From: CAWCDJ01 sp963836015
GTDB taxonomy: Bacteria > Acidobacteriota > Terriglobia > Bryobacterales > Bryobacteraceae
Direction: 5' to 3'
DNA length: 64,000 nucleotides
Assembly (NCBI GenBank): GCA_963836015.1
Contig: CAWIIF010000015.1
Coordinates: 1-64,000 of the forward strand
Of this stretch, positions 19,514 through 28,510 are shown piece after piece. Position 1 is the first letter of the stretch. Each line of letters opens with the position of its first letter. The notes under the pieces are model-generated. The model did no database searches. It saw only the letters and a program-made list of their open reading frames with translations, and had not been told where the DNA came from. Position numbers and translations under genes: made by a program.

Positions 19514-21298
19514 TTGCGATCCGAAATCCTCCTTCTGGCACTCTTTCTACCTCTAACCGCAGCGGCCCAACAGCCGCCTCCGCATGAAACCGTCGTCGTG
19601 ACCGGCACCTTCGAGCCCATGTCGCTCGAAGAGATCGATCGCGCCATTCGCGTGCTCCCCGCCCGCGGCAACGCCCTGGTGTTCAATACGCTCCTCGACC
19701 TGCTCCGGCTCGACCCTTCGCTCGATCTCGAGGAGCGCGCCCCCGACGGAGTGCAAGCCGATCTCTCCATCCGCGGCTCGAATTTCGGAGAGACCCTCGT
19801 GCTGCTCAACGGCCAGCGCCTCAACGATGTCCAATCCGGGCATCACAACATGGACATCCCCGTCCCGCTCGATGCTGTATCCCGCGTGGAAGTCATGCGC
19901 GGCTCCGGCTCCACACTCTATGGCTCCGACGCGGCCGGCGGCGTGATCAACATCATTACCGAGCCCCCCGAAGGGATGGAGGTCCGCCTGCGCGCGGCGG
20001 TGGGGAGCTTCGGCACGAATCAGCAGCGGGGGGCGATCGCGGCCGGCTCCGCCCGGATGTCCGAACAGCTTACCTTCGCCCGCGACTTTTCTTCGGGCTT
20101 CATGCCCGACCGCGATTACCGCAATCTGCAACTGGCATCCACCACGCATCTTTCCTCGGCGTGGGGGGCGAGCGACCTCACGCTCGCCTACATGGACCAC
20201 CCCTTCGGCGCGGACCAGTTTTACGGAGACTTCAATTCCTGGGAGAACACCAAGACCTGGTTTGCCGGCATCCGGCAGGCATTTGGCGAGCGCACCAGCG
20301 CGTCCCTGAGCTTCCGCCGTCACAGCGACCTGTTCGTGCTCTACCGCGACCAGCCTCAGGTCTTTACCAACCATCATTCCGATGAAAGCTGGCAGGCCGA
20401 TGTGCGCCGCCGCGAGCCGGTCTCGAAGAACACCACTGTCTTCTATGGCGTCGAAGCGCTGCACGAATCCATCGTCAGCAACAACCTGGGCGATCACGCA
20501 CGAAGCCGGGGCGCGGCCTACGGCGCCGTGGATTTCCGCGCACTCCGGCGCTTCTCCCTCACGATTTCCGCGCGTGAAGAGGTCTACCGGCGTCTCTCCG
20601 CCGAGTTCAGCCCGACGGTGGCCGGCGGATTCTGGATTTCGCCGTCCCTCAAGCTGCGCGCCTCCGCCAGCCGCGCCTTTCGCGTCCCCAGCTACACCGA
20701 CCTCTACTACCACGACCCCGGCAATGTGGGCAGTCCCGACCTGCGTCCCGAGCGGGTGTGGGCCTACGAAGGCGGCCTGGTCTGGAGCCCGGCCGGCGCG
20801 ATCGAAGGCGAGCTCACCGTCTTCGAGCGGCGCGAGCGCGATGGCATCGATTACTTCCGCTCGTCTCCCACCGACATCTGGCGCGCCCTGAACATACAGA
20901 GCCTGGACTTCACGGGCGTGGAGGCGTCGCTGCGAGTTTCCGCCCGGCGCGCCGGCACGATCGACTTCCGCTATACCGGCATCCGCGGAGTGCAGGATAC
21001 CATCCCGGTGGGCTTCACCAGGTACACTCTCAACTATCCGGTGCACTCCGGCGTGGCGGCATGGCAGGCCACCGTGCCCGGCCGGATCGTCTTCCGCACG
21101 CGCCTCGGAGTTCTGGACCGTCGCGCCCGCGATCCGTACCCTCTATGGGACATCTACACGGCACGGGCGGGCGGCCGGGTGCATCCATTCTTCCAGGTTT
21201 CCAACGTGACGTCCACCGCGTATCAGGAGGTTCTGGGCGTCGCGATGCCCGGCCGGACCATCACCGGCGGAGTGGAACTGGTGGTCCGCGGGCACTGA
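19514..21298 (+). CDS. TonB-dependent outer-membrane receptor, BtuB/FepA-like
   Basis: Most likely start is TTG 19514, giving a signal peptide (LRSEILLLALFLPLTAAA) and a mature N terminus with a TonB-box-like ETVVVTGTFE. The plug domain follows (LSIRGSNFGETLVLLNGQRL, then VEVMRGSGSTLYGSDAAGGV) and then a beta-barrel (SASRAFRVPSYTDLYYHDPG, PDLRPERVWAYEGG). At about 594 aa it is the size of vitamin B12 or small siderophore receptors. No TTG-proximal Shine-Dalgarno is strong. The ligand is unknown. Confidence 0.85.
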   Translation: MRSEILLLALFLPLTAAAQQPPPHETVVVTGTFEPMSLEEIDRAIRVLPARGNALVFNTLLDLLRLDPSLDLEERAPDGVQADLSIRGSNFGETLVLLNGQRLNDVQSGHHNMDIPVPLDAVSRVEVMRGSGSTLYGSDAAGGVINIITEPPEGMEVRLRAAVGSFGTNQQRGAIAAGSARMSEQLTFARDFSSGFMPDRDYRNLQLASTTHLSSAWGASDLTLAYMDHPFGADQFYGDFNSWENTKTWFAGIRQAFGERTSASLSFRRHSDLFVLYRDQPQVFTNHHSDESWQADVRRREPVSKNTTVFYGVEALHESIVSNNLGDHARSRGAAYGAVDFRALRRFSLTISAREEVYRRLSAEFSPTVAGGFWISPSLKLRASASRAFRVPSYTDLYYHDPGNVGSPDLRPERVWAYEGGLVWSPAGAIEGELTVFERRERDGIDYFRSSPTDIWRALNIQSLDFTGVEASLRVSARRAGTIDFRYTGIRGVQDTIPVGFTRYTLNYPVHSGVAAWQATVPGRIVFRTRLGVLDRRARDPYPLWDIYTARAGGRVHPFFQVSNVTSTAYQEVLGVAMPGRTITGGVELVVRGH

Positions 21299-21323
21299 CC
21301 CCCGCGAACCGCTTCGGACTGGC

Positions 21324-21677
21324 TTACTTTTTGGGATTGAGCTTGAGATTGATGACGGCCTGTTTCCTGGAATCGAAGGAACTCAGGGTTTTCGTGTCGC
21401 TCGACATGCCGTGAGACTCGGCCTTCACTTCGTAGTCGCGATCGGGACTCAGGCCATGGAAATAGTAGGTTCCCTGCGGCTGCGAGATGAACGACCGGAT
21501 CTGCAGCGTTTTCATATCCTTCAGTTGCACGACGGCCCCTGATACGGGTTGGCTTTCGGGCGAACTCACCTCGCCCTGCAGGCTGCGCGTGGGGCTTTCC
21601 CCCTTTTTCTGCGCGAAACCCGCCGGAACTGCAACCAGCATGAGGACTGCCGCGATTACCGCACAAAAACCGCGCAT
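21324..21677 (-). CDS. Secreted carboxypeptidase-regulatory-like (CarboxypepD_reg) protein
   Basis: 117 aa from ATG 21677, chosen over the ATG at 21683 because AGGGGAG ends directly at 21683 and so sits 6 bases before 21677. Signal peptide MRGFCAVIAAVLMLVAVPA is followed by one CarboxypepD_reg/CNA-B-like beta sandwich (LQGEVSSPESQPVSGAVVQL, then GTYYFHGLSPDRDYEVKAES). The same kind of domain sits at the N terminus of the large TonB receptors in this window; here it is free-standing. Role unknown. Confidence 0.7.
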   Translation of the reverse strand: MRGFCAVIAAVLMLVAVPAGFAQKKGESPTRSLQGEVSSPESQPVSGAVVQLKDMKTLQIRSFISQPQGTYYFHGLSPDRDYEVKAESHGMSSDTKTLSSFDSRKQAVINLKLNPKK

Positions 21678-21736
21678 AGGCATCTCCCCTATTCTCGACG
21701 GCGCTCGCAGCCGCTCCGTTACGTTCATCGCGGATT

Positions 21737-21955
21737 CTATCTCCAATCCTCGTCGGTCTCTTCTTCTTCGTCTTCGAGGAATCCCTCTTCCTCCTCGTCT
21801 TCCTCTTCCAATTCTTCCGCCGACTCCAGTTCGAGCGGCTCGGTGCCAATGACTTTTAAGGCAGCGCCACACTCATCACAACTGATGGTGTCGCCTTCGT
21901 CGACGTCTTCTTCATCGACGTCGATCTTGCCTTCGCACACCGGACATTCCACCAT
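21737..21955 (-). CDS. LysW-like acidic zinc-ribbon protein
   Basis: 72 aa from ATG 21955, with GGGAGG about 10 bases upstream. The N terminus is a zinc ribbon (VECPVCEGKID, then TISCDECGAALKVIGTEPLE) matching LysW, the amino-group carrier of lysine/arginine synthesis. The rest is almost pure Glu/Asp. True LysW proteins end EDWGE, and the terminal Glu is the attachment point for the substrate. Here the tail is EDEEEETDEDWR and stops, so the attachment residue is missing. No lysX, lysZ or argH gene is nearby. It may be a LysW paralogue with another role, or altered by a sequence error at the very end. Confidence 0.7.
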   Translation of the reverse strand: MVECPVCEGKIDVDEEDVDEGDTISCDECGAALKVIGTEPLELESAEELEEEDEEEEGFLEDEEEETDEDWR

Positions 21956-22017
21956 GAAAGTAAATCCTCCCAAAATACTACTGTTATACGATAGACGAGC
22001 GCGTTTGCAAATCCAGT

Positions 22018-22146
22018 TTACCGGCTCCGCATCGGTTTTATTTCCCGGCGGTAGTCGAGGTCTTCCGGCGGGAAATCCTCCGCGGCGCTTATGGAGGTCT
22101 GGCGTATCGCTTTCCACGATTCCAGCACATGCTCCACTCTCACCAT
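22018..22146 (-). CDS. Small ORF resembling the N terminus of a DinB-family protein
   Basis: 42 codons from ATG 22146: VLESWKAIRQTSISAAEDFP, then EDLDYRR before running out. This resembles the first helix of acidobacterial DinB/YfiT-like four-helix proteins, which are about 160 aa. It could be a 5' remnant of such a gene; the LysW-like gene starts 62 bases further on. A real small protein is not excluded. Confidence 0.35.
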   Translation of the reverse strand: MVRVEHVLESWKAIRQTSISAAEDFPPEDLDYRREIKPMRSR

Positions 22147-22191
22147 GACCACATTGTACCCACCTAAAGCGGAGCCCGGCGTTTCACTATA

Positions 22192-24880
22192 ATGAAAATA
22201 TCCATGCACCAGACACTGAACGAGAGGGTTGTGGACCTCGATCCACGGGAAACCGCTGAGTGGGTAGAAGCACTGGACCAGGTGATCGACGAGGCCGGAC
22301 AGGATCGGGCGGCTTACCTGGTGGAGCAGCTCATTAACCGGGCGCGCGTCAACGGCGTCGAACTGCCGGTTCAGCTCAACACGCCGTACGTCAACACCAT
22401 CCGCCCCGAGGACGAAGTGCCGTATCCCGGCGATCGTGCCATGGAGCGCCGCATCAAGAGCCTGATCCGCTGGAACGCCATGGCCATGGTGGTGCGCCAG
22501 AACAAGTACGACCCCGGCATCGGCGGCCACATTTCCACCTATGCCTCGCTGGCCACCCTGCTCGAAGTCGGGTTCAATCATTTCTTCCACGCCAAATACG
22601 GCGACCAGCCGGGAGACCTGATCTATTTTCAGGGCCACGCCTCGCCCGGCGTCTACGCGCGTGCGTACCTGGAAGGCCGCCTGGACGAACAGCGCCTCAA
22701 GAACTTCCGCCACGAGCTGCGCGAGCAGCCGGGCCTATCCTCCTATCCGCACCCGTGGCTGATGCCGGATTTCTGGCGCTTCCCCACGGTCTCCATGGGC
22801 ATCGGCCCGATCAACGCGATCTACCAGGCGCGCTTCATGCGCTACCTGGAAAATCGCGGCATGATCCCTCCCACCCCGCGGCACGTCTGGGCATTTCTCG
22901 GGGACGGCGAAATGGACGAGCCGGAATCGATGGGCTCCCTGACCCTGGCCTCGCGGGAAAAGCTCGACAACCTGATCTTCGTCATCAACTGCAACCTGCA
23001 GCGCCTCGACGGCCCGGTTCGCGGCAATGGCAAGGTAATCCAGGAGCTCGAGGCGGCCTTCCGCGGCGCCGGCTGGAACGTCCTCAAGGTGATCTGGGGC
23101 GAGGATTGGGACAACCTGCTGGCGCGCGACAAGACCGGCCTGCTGCAGAAGCGCATGGGCGAGGTCGTGGACGGCGAGTTCCAGACGTACATCACCAAGG
23201 ACGGCGCTTACGTCCGCAAGAACTTCTTCGGCAAGTACCCGGAGCTGCTCGATCTCGTCTCCCACCTGAGCGACGACGACCTGCTGCGCCTCCGCCGGGG
23301 CGGCCACGATCCACGCAAGGTATATAACGCTTACAAAGCCGCCGTCGAAACCAAGGGACAGCCGACGCTCATCCTGGCCCACACCATCAAGGGCTACGGC
23401 TTGGGCGAGGCGGGCGAAGGGCGCAACATCACCCACCAGCAGAAGAAGCTCAACGAGCAGGAGATCGCGCACTTCCGTTCGCGCTTCGAAATCCCCATCC
23501 CGGACGAGGCCGCGCGCAACGCCGCGTTCTACCGGCCGCCGTCCGACAGTCCCGAGATCGCGTACCTCCACGAACGGCGCCGCCAGTTGGGCGGCTATAT
23601 GCCCAGCCGCCCGGTTCCGGCAAGCACGATTCAGGCACCGCCCCTCGAGTATTTCAAAGAATCTCTGGAAGGGTCGGCCGGCCGTGAGGTTTCGAGCACC
23701 ATGGCGTTCGTGCGCGTCCTCACCCTGTTGATGAAGCACCCGGAAATCGGCAAGCACGTGACGCCCATCATTCCGGACGAAGCCCGCACCTTCGGCATGG
23801 AATCGCTGTTCCGCCAGTTCGGCATCTATGCCAGCCAGGGGCAGCTTTACAAGCCGCACGATGCCGAGATGTTCCTCTATTACAAAGAGTCGAAGGACGG
23901 CCAGATTCTCGAAGAGGGCATCACCGAGGCCGGCTCCATGGCGTCGTTCGCCGCGGCAGGCTCTGCCTACGTGAATTACCAGGTAGAGATGATTCCCTTC
24001 TTCATCTACTACTCGATGTTCGGCTTCCAGCGCATCGGCGACCTCATCTGGGCCTTTGCCGACGCGCGCGGCAAGGGGTTCCTGTGCGGCGGCACGGCGG
24101 GGCGCACCACGCTCTCGGGCGAGGGGCTGCAGCACCAGGACGGGCACAGCATCGTGCTCTCCAGCACTGTCCCCACGTGCATCACCTACGATCCGGCGTT
24201 CGCCTACGAGATCGCCATCATCGTGCAGGACGGCATACGCCGCATGTACCAGGAGCAGGAGGATCGCTTCTATTACCTGGCCCTGTACAACGAGAACTAC
24301 CCCATGCCGGCCATGCCCGCGGGCCTCGATCCCGAGGATGTCCTGAAGGGAATCTACCGTTTTCAGGCAGCGGAGCACGGTCCGGCCAAGGTGCAGCTTT
24401 TCGGCAGCGGTCCGATTCTGAACGAGGCGCTGCGCGCGCAGCGGATCCTGGCGGAGAAGTACCAGGTGCCCGCCGATGTGTGGAGCGTCACCAGCTACAA
24501 CGAACTGCGGCGGGAAGCCCTGGACGTCGAACGCTGGAACCGCCTGCATCCCAACCAGCCTGAGAAGACGCCGCATATCCTTCAGGCAATTCAGGGTGCG
24601 CAAGGGACCGATTGTCGCGGCCAGCGACTACATGAAGGTAGTGGCCGACCAGATCGCTCCCTGGCTCGACGGGCGGCTCGAATCCCTCGGCACCGATGGA
24701 TTCGGACGCAGCGACAACCGCGAGTACCTGCGCAAGCATTTCGAGATCAACGCGGAATCCATCGTCACGACGGCCCTTTCACGACTCTCGCGGGATGGCC
24801 AGTTCGACCCGGCAAAGGCCGCTGCGGCCTTCACCGAGCTCGGCGTGAATACCGAGGGCACCGACCCGGCGCGGGCCTAG
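22192..24880 (+). CDS. aceE: Pyruvate dehydrogenase E1 component, homodimeric (one frameshift)
   Basis: About 896 aa once joined, the usual length for AceE. It decarboxylates pyruvate with thiamine diphosphate and passes the acetyl group to the E2 lipoyl domain. Seen in order: YFQGHASPGVYARAYLEGRL, the ThDP-binding AFLGDGEMDEPESMGSL, NLIFVINCNLQRLDGPVRGN, GGTAGRTTLSGEGLQHQDGH and, after the break, VLGTDGFGRSD-like SLGTDGFGRSDNREYLRKHF. The frame shifts near 24595, between ILQAIQG and GPIVAASDYMK; the last about 90 residues are in the other frame. Because the enzyme is central to metabolism and both halves are highly conserved, a base-call error is as likely as a real lesion. Start ATG 22192 (or 22204); E2 and E3 genes are not in the window. 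Confidence 0.9.
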
Positions 24881-24884
24881 CGGC

Positions 24885-25746
24885 ATGCAGACCGGACAGC
24901 GCGTCGCCGCCGCCGGCATGCTGGTGAGCGGCGCGCTTTCCCTGGTCAAGCTGTGGGCCGGCCTGGCCGGCCACTCCACCGCCGTCGTGGCGGACGGCCT
25001 GGAGTCCGCCGGCGACGTCTTCGCCTCGGGGCTGGTTTTCTTTGCGTTGACCCTGGCCGCCAAGCCGGCCGATGCCGATCATCCTTACGGCCACGGCCGG
25101 GTCGAAATCCTCACCGGCCTGCTGATCGGCCTCTTCCTCACCGCGGGCGGCGCGCTCATCTCCTACGGCTCGCTCGCAGCGGCTCGGCCTGCCGCGCCCT
25201 CCGGTGGCCGCTTTCGTCGTCTGGCCGCTAGTGGCTTCCCTGGTGGCCAAGTCCCTGCTCGCCCTATTCAAGTTCCGCTACGGCCGCAAGCTGCAGAGCG
25301 ACGCGCTGCGCGCGGATGCCTGGAACGACGCCATGGATACACTCTCCGCGCTGGTGGCGTTGACCGCCGTCGGCCTCACGCTGCTGGACCCGATTCGCTT
25401 CCGCGATGCGGACTCCTTGGGCGGCTTCGCCGTGGGCCTCATCGTCGTGGCGGCCGGCGTTCGCGTTGCCTATGACACGGCGATGCAACTCATGGACACG
25501 ATGCCCGGCGACGTCTTAATGGGCCAGATTCGCGAAGCCGCGGCCACGGTCCCGGGAGCCCGCGGAGTCGAGAAGTGCTATGCCCGCAAGACCGGCCTGG
25601 GCTACCATGTCGACCTGCACCTCGAAGTCGACGGGCAGATGACCGTGCGCCAGTCGCACGAGATTGCCCATCAGGTGCAGCAGCGGATCCTGGAGCGGCT
25701 CGACTGGGTGGCCGGGGTGCTCGTGCACGTCGAGCCGGCGCCATAG
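24885..25746 (+). CDS. Cation diffusion facilitator (CDF) metal-efflux protein (one frameshift)
   Basis: Starts at ATG 24885, 4 bases after the aceE stop. The first half has GHSTAVVADGLESAGDVFAS, the Asp/Ser-containing TM2 metal site, and HPYGHGRVEILTGL, the conserved His/Asp loop. The frame breaks near 25195 in a C-rich stretch and resumes as PVAAFVVWPLVASLVAK. The second half has DAWNDAMDTLSALVAL (TM5 metal site) and the cytoplasmic domain with GYHVDLHLEVDGQMTVRQSH. About 287 aa in all. CDF proteins exchange Zn, Fe, Mn or similar divalent ions for protons; the metal is not predictable here. Confidence 0.85.
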
Positions 25747-25762
25747 CGGGGCTTGCGCCACT

Positions 25763-26986
25763 CTACTTTGCCTTCGCGACTTCCACGGCGAACACGTACG
25801 TCTGGCCGAACATGTTCGACCGGAACATCACCCACTTCGCGTCCGGCGAGAACCGCACGTTTGGCTCCAGACGGTATTGGTGCTTCGACATGTTCACCAG
25901 CTTCTCGGAGCGCAATACCCCAGGCCGGATGAGCGCCTTATCGTCCACCCCGCGGTTCGGGATCGGTTCCGGCCGAAATAGATAGATCCACTCGCCGTCC
26001 GGAGCGTGCGCGACCTGGCCGGGATCGCCGCCATCGCCGCAGAACAGCTTGCCGTCGGCCGAAACGTTGAAGTGGATCGACCACTCGTTCCGCTCGAGGT
26101 GATACCAGGTCCGCTCGCCCGTGTCCACCTGATAGGCAGCCAGCCAGAAATCCTCGCCGCGCGGCGTCTGCAGGTCGTAGTAGATCGTCTTGCCGTCGAT
26201 GCTCCAGAATTCGTGGCCGAAAATCTCCATCGCCATCGTGCGCGTGTGAACCTTCGTCACATGAGAACCGTCCGTGCGGATGGTCCAGATGCGGTCTACC
26301 TTGTGCCACGGTCCTTCGTGGCAGAACATCAGCAGGGCCGGGTCGGTGGGCGAAAACAGCAGGTGGTTCAGCCAGTCGGTGCTCCGCAGTATGGTCTTCC
26401 TCTCGCCCGTTTTCGTGTCGATCACGAACATGGCCATCGGGATATGGGCCGCCAGCCGCTCTTCCATCATCTGGCCCTTGTTGCGCGGCTGATCGAGCGG
26501 ATGCCCCTGCGCGTTGGGCGCCGGCGATGCGTAAGCATTGTTGGAGGGACCTTCGGCCTCCGTGTAAGTTCCCGCCAGCAGGGTCTCGTCCGCGTTGATC
26601 GTGGCGATCGACCCGCGCGGCGGCAGTTTTGCAATCTCGCGCGTCGTGCCCGTATCCGCATCCGCCGCGTATACAGCGCCCGATTGAATGTAGTAGATGC
26701 TCGAGGTCTTGTGCCCCGCCTCGATCAGCCGCACCCGGCCCGCCACCACCTGTTTGGACGCCTGCGTCGCCAGGTCGAGCGTGTAGATGCCCGTGGGCGA
26801 GCTGTATACCATCCGCTTGCCGTCCGGCAGGAACCAGTTCTGGTTGAAGTACAGGCTGGCGCTTCCGGGTTCATCCGTCAGCCGGATCACGCGGTGGCCG
26901 GTATCGGGATCGATCCAGGTCTTAGGAGGAGTTTGGGCGAATAGCGATGCGGCCGCGCAGACTGCGGCCAGTGCAACCGAACGCAT
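25763..26986 (-). CDS. Oligogalacturonate lyase-like beta-propeller (PL22 family)
   Basis: 407 aa with signal peptide (MRSVALAAVCAAASLFAQ). It is a seven-bladed propeller built of TolB/WD40-like blades (PDTGHRVIRLTDEPGSASL, GIYTLDLATQ). The active-site region of PL22 is seen in FCHEGPWHKVDRIW and MAMEIFGHEFWS (His residues that bind manganese and catalyse). Related enzymes cleave unsaturated digalacturonate from pectin. The zinc dehydrogenase gene directly upstream ends 9 bases before it, so the two form one minus-strand unit for sugar-acid breakdown. Secretion is unusual, since classic Ogl is cytoplasmic. Confidence 0.8.
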   Translation of the reverse strand: MRSVALAAVCAAASLFAQTPPKTWIDPDTGHRVIRLTDEPGSASLYFNQNWFLPDGKRMVYSSPTGIYTLDLATQASKQVVAGRVRLIEAGHKTSSIYYIQSGAVYAADADTGTTREIAKLPPRGSIATINADETLLAGTYTEAEGPSNNAYASPAPNAQGHPLDQPRNKGQMMEERLAAHIPMAMFVIDTKTGERKTILRSTDWLNHLLFSPTDPALLMFCHEGPWHKVDRIWTIRTDGSHVTKVHTRTMAMEIFGHEFWSIDGKTIYYDLQTPRGEDFWLAAYQVDTGERTWYHLERNEWSIHFNVSADGKLFCGDGGDPGQVAHAPDGEWIYLFRPEPIPNRGVDDKALIRPGVLRSEKLVNMSKHQYRLEPNVRFSPDAKWVMFRSNMFGQTYVFAVEVAKAK

Positions 26987-26995
26987 GGACCTATC

Positions 26996-28024
26996 TTATG
27001 TCACAACCAGTTTGCCCACGCCATCGGAGTAGTTCTCCACCAGCCGGAACGCGTCCGCGATCCGCTCCAGGGGGACCCGGTGCGTCACCAGCGGTGCGAA
27101 CCACGAGGCGCGCTCGATCAGCAACTCGAGAGCCGCGTGCGCTTCGTCGTTCGACCGCCTCACGTTGAGGATCGCCAGCTCCTTGCGCCGCATCGGGGAG
27201 ACTTCGAACGGCACCAGCGCAGCCGAGTGGATCCCGGTCAGCACCACCCGGCCTGCGTTGCGCGCCGCCTGGATCGCCCAGTTGGTGGTGTGCTCCTTGG
27301 CCGCGCAATCGATCGCGCAATCGACACCCCGGCCTCCGGTGTCGGCCAGAATCTGCCGTGATGTGTCGATCTCCGCCGGATCCAGCGCCGCGTCGGCCCC
27401 CATGTGCCTGGCCATCTCGCGCCGATGCGCCACCGGCTCGATGGCCCAGATACGCCCCGCGCCCGCCACCTTCAGGCAGGCCAGCGTCAGCAGCCCGATC
27501 GGTCCCGCTCCGTACACCGCCACCGTCTCGCCCGGCTTCACATCCGCGAACTTCATGGAGTGCGCCGCGACCGCCAGCGGCTCCGCCAGGGTAGCCAATT
27601 CCAGCGAAATCGTGGGCGGGATCGGCAGCAGGTTCACCGCCGGCAGGTTCACGAACTCGCGGAAGAATCCGGGAATACCCGGGTTGCTCAAAAAACGGAT
27701 GTTGGCGCAAACGTTGTGGTGACCGCTGCGACAGAACTCGCAGTGGTAGCAGTAAATCGCCGGCTCGAGCGCCGCCCGGTCCCCCGGCGACCAGCCGGTC
27801 ACTCCGGGGCCGGTCTTTACCACCGTGCCCGCCGGCTCGTGGCCCAGTACCATGGGGTAGACGCATGGCGTGTCCCCCACTGCGCCTTCCGAGTAGGAAT
27901 GTACGTCCGAGCCGCAGATTCCCACGGCTCCTACCCGTACCTGCACCTCGCCCGGTCCGGGATCTTCGATCGTCTGTTGCGCCAGCCGGAATTCCCGCTG
28001 CGCGATGAGTTCGGCAACCAGCAT
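26996..28024 (-). CDS. Zinc-dependent medium-chain alcohol/polyol dehydrogenase
   Basis: 342 aa. Catalytic zinc ligands: GICGSDVH and LGHEPAGTV. The structural zinc site has four Cys in YCYHCEFCRSGHHNVC. A Rossmann motif AVYGAGPIGLLTL binds NAD(P). The closest relatives are sorbitol, threonine and galactitol dehydrogenases. It is the first gene of a two-gene unit with the oligogalacturonate lyase and probably oxidises a sugar or polyol from the same pathway (inferred). Confidence 0.85.
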   Translation of the reverse strand: MLVAELIAQREFRLAQQTIEDPGPGEVQVRVGAVGICGSDVHSYSEGAVGDTPCVYPMVLGHEPAGTVVKTGPGVTGWSPGDRAALEPAIYCYHCEFCRSGHHNVCANIRFLSNPGIPGFFREFVNLPAVNLLPIPPTISLELATLAEPLAVAAHSMKFADVKPGETVAVYGAGPIGLLTLACLKVAGAGRIWAIEPVAHRREMARHMGADAALDPAEIDTSRQILADTGGRGVDCAIDCAAKEHTTNWAIQAARNAGRVVLTGIHSAALVPFEVSPMRRKELAILNVRRSNDEAHAALELLIERASWFAPLVTHRVPLERIADAFRLVENYSDGVGKLVVT

Positions 28025-28050
28025 CTTCAGTCATTGTAAGATAACGGTAG

Positions 28051-28431
28051 ATGCTCAACTACCGTCAGTTCGAAGCGGGCCCCGATCCCTTCGGCCGTAA
28101 GTATCAGGTCTATTTCAAGTGGCTCCAGACGGCCATTTCCCTGCGGCACGCCGACACGGTGGACGTGAAATTTCTCCTTGAGGACGAGGCCGGAGCTCTC
28201 ACCGAAAAGACCATCGCCCTTCCGCACGCCGACCTGCTCCGGATCAGCAGTCAGTCCGGACGAACGATGGACGACCCGTGGTGCGCGCGCCTCGCCGAAT
28301 TGCATCTGAAATACCTGGTATCGAGCGGAGAAGATATGGAGAAAGACCTGGTCACGGTTCCCTTTTCCGACCTCCAGCGCCATGCCGCGGATCTCGCGCG
28401 CGAGGAACAGAGTCAGGTGAACGCCGTCTAG
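28051..28431 (+). CDS. Hypothetical protein, about 126 aa
   Basis: Starts at ATG 28051, 26 bases from the divergent dehydrogenase gene. No motif is recognised. The sequence has coding-like composition, with beta-rich segments (VDVKFLLEDEAGALTEKTIA) followed by an acidic helix (LAELHLKYLVSSGEDMEKDL). No signal peptide or membrane segment. Confidence 0.55.
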   Translation: MLNYRQFEAGPDPFGRKYQVYFKWLQTAISLRHADTVDVKFLLEDEAGALTEKTIALPHADLLRISSQSGRTMDDPWCARLAELHLKYLVSSGEDMEKDLVTVPFSDLQRHAADLAREEQSQVNAV

Positions 28432-28510
28432 TCAGTCCTGCCCTCGCTGCACCGATTCTTCACTCAAAATTTATCAATTTGTAACCTCGGCCCGGTAACT
28501 TGGGAGCCGC

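Noticed and set aside
22735..24603. Long minus-strand open frame inside aceE
   Set aside because: Shadow of the highly conserved aceE sequence; no motifs of its own.
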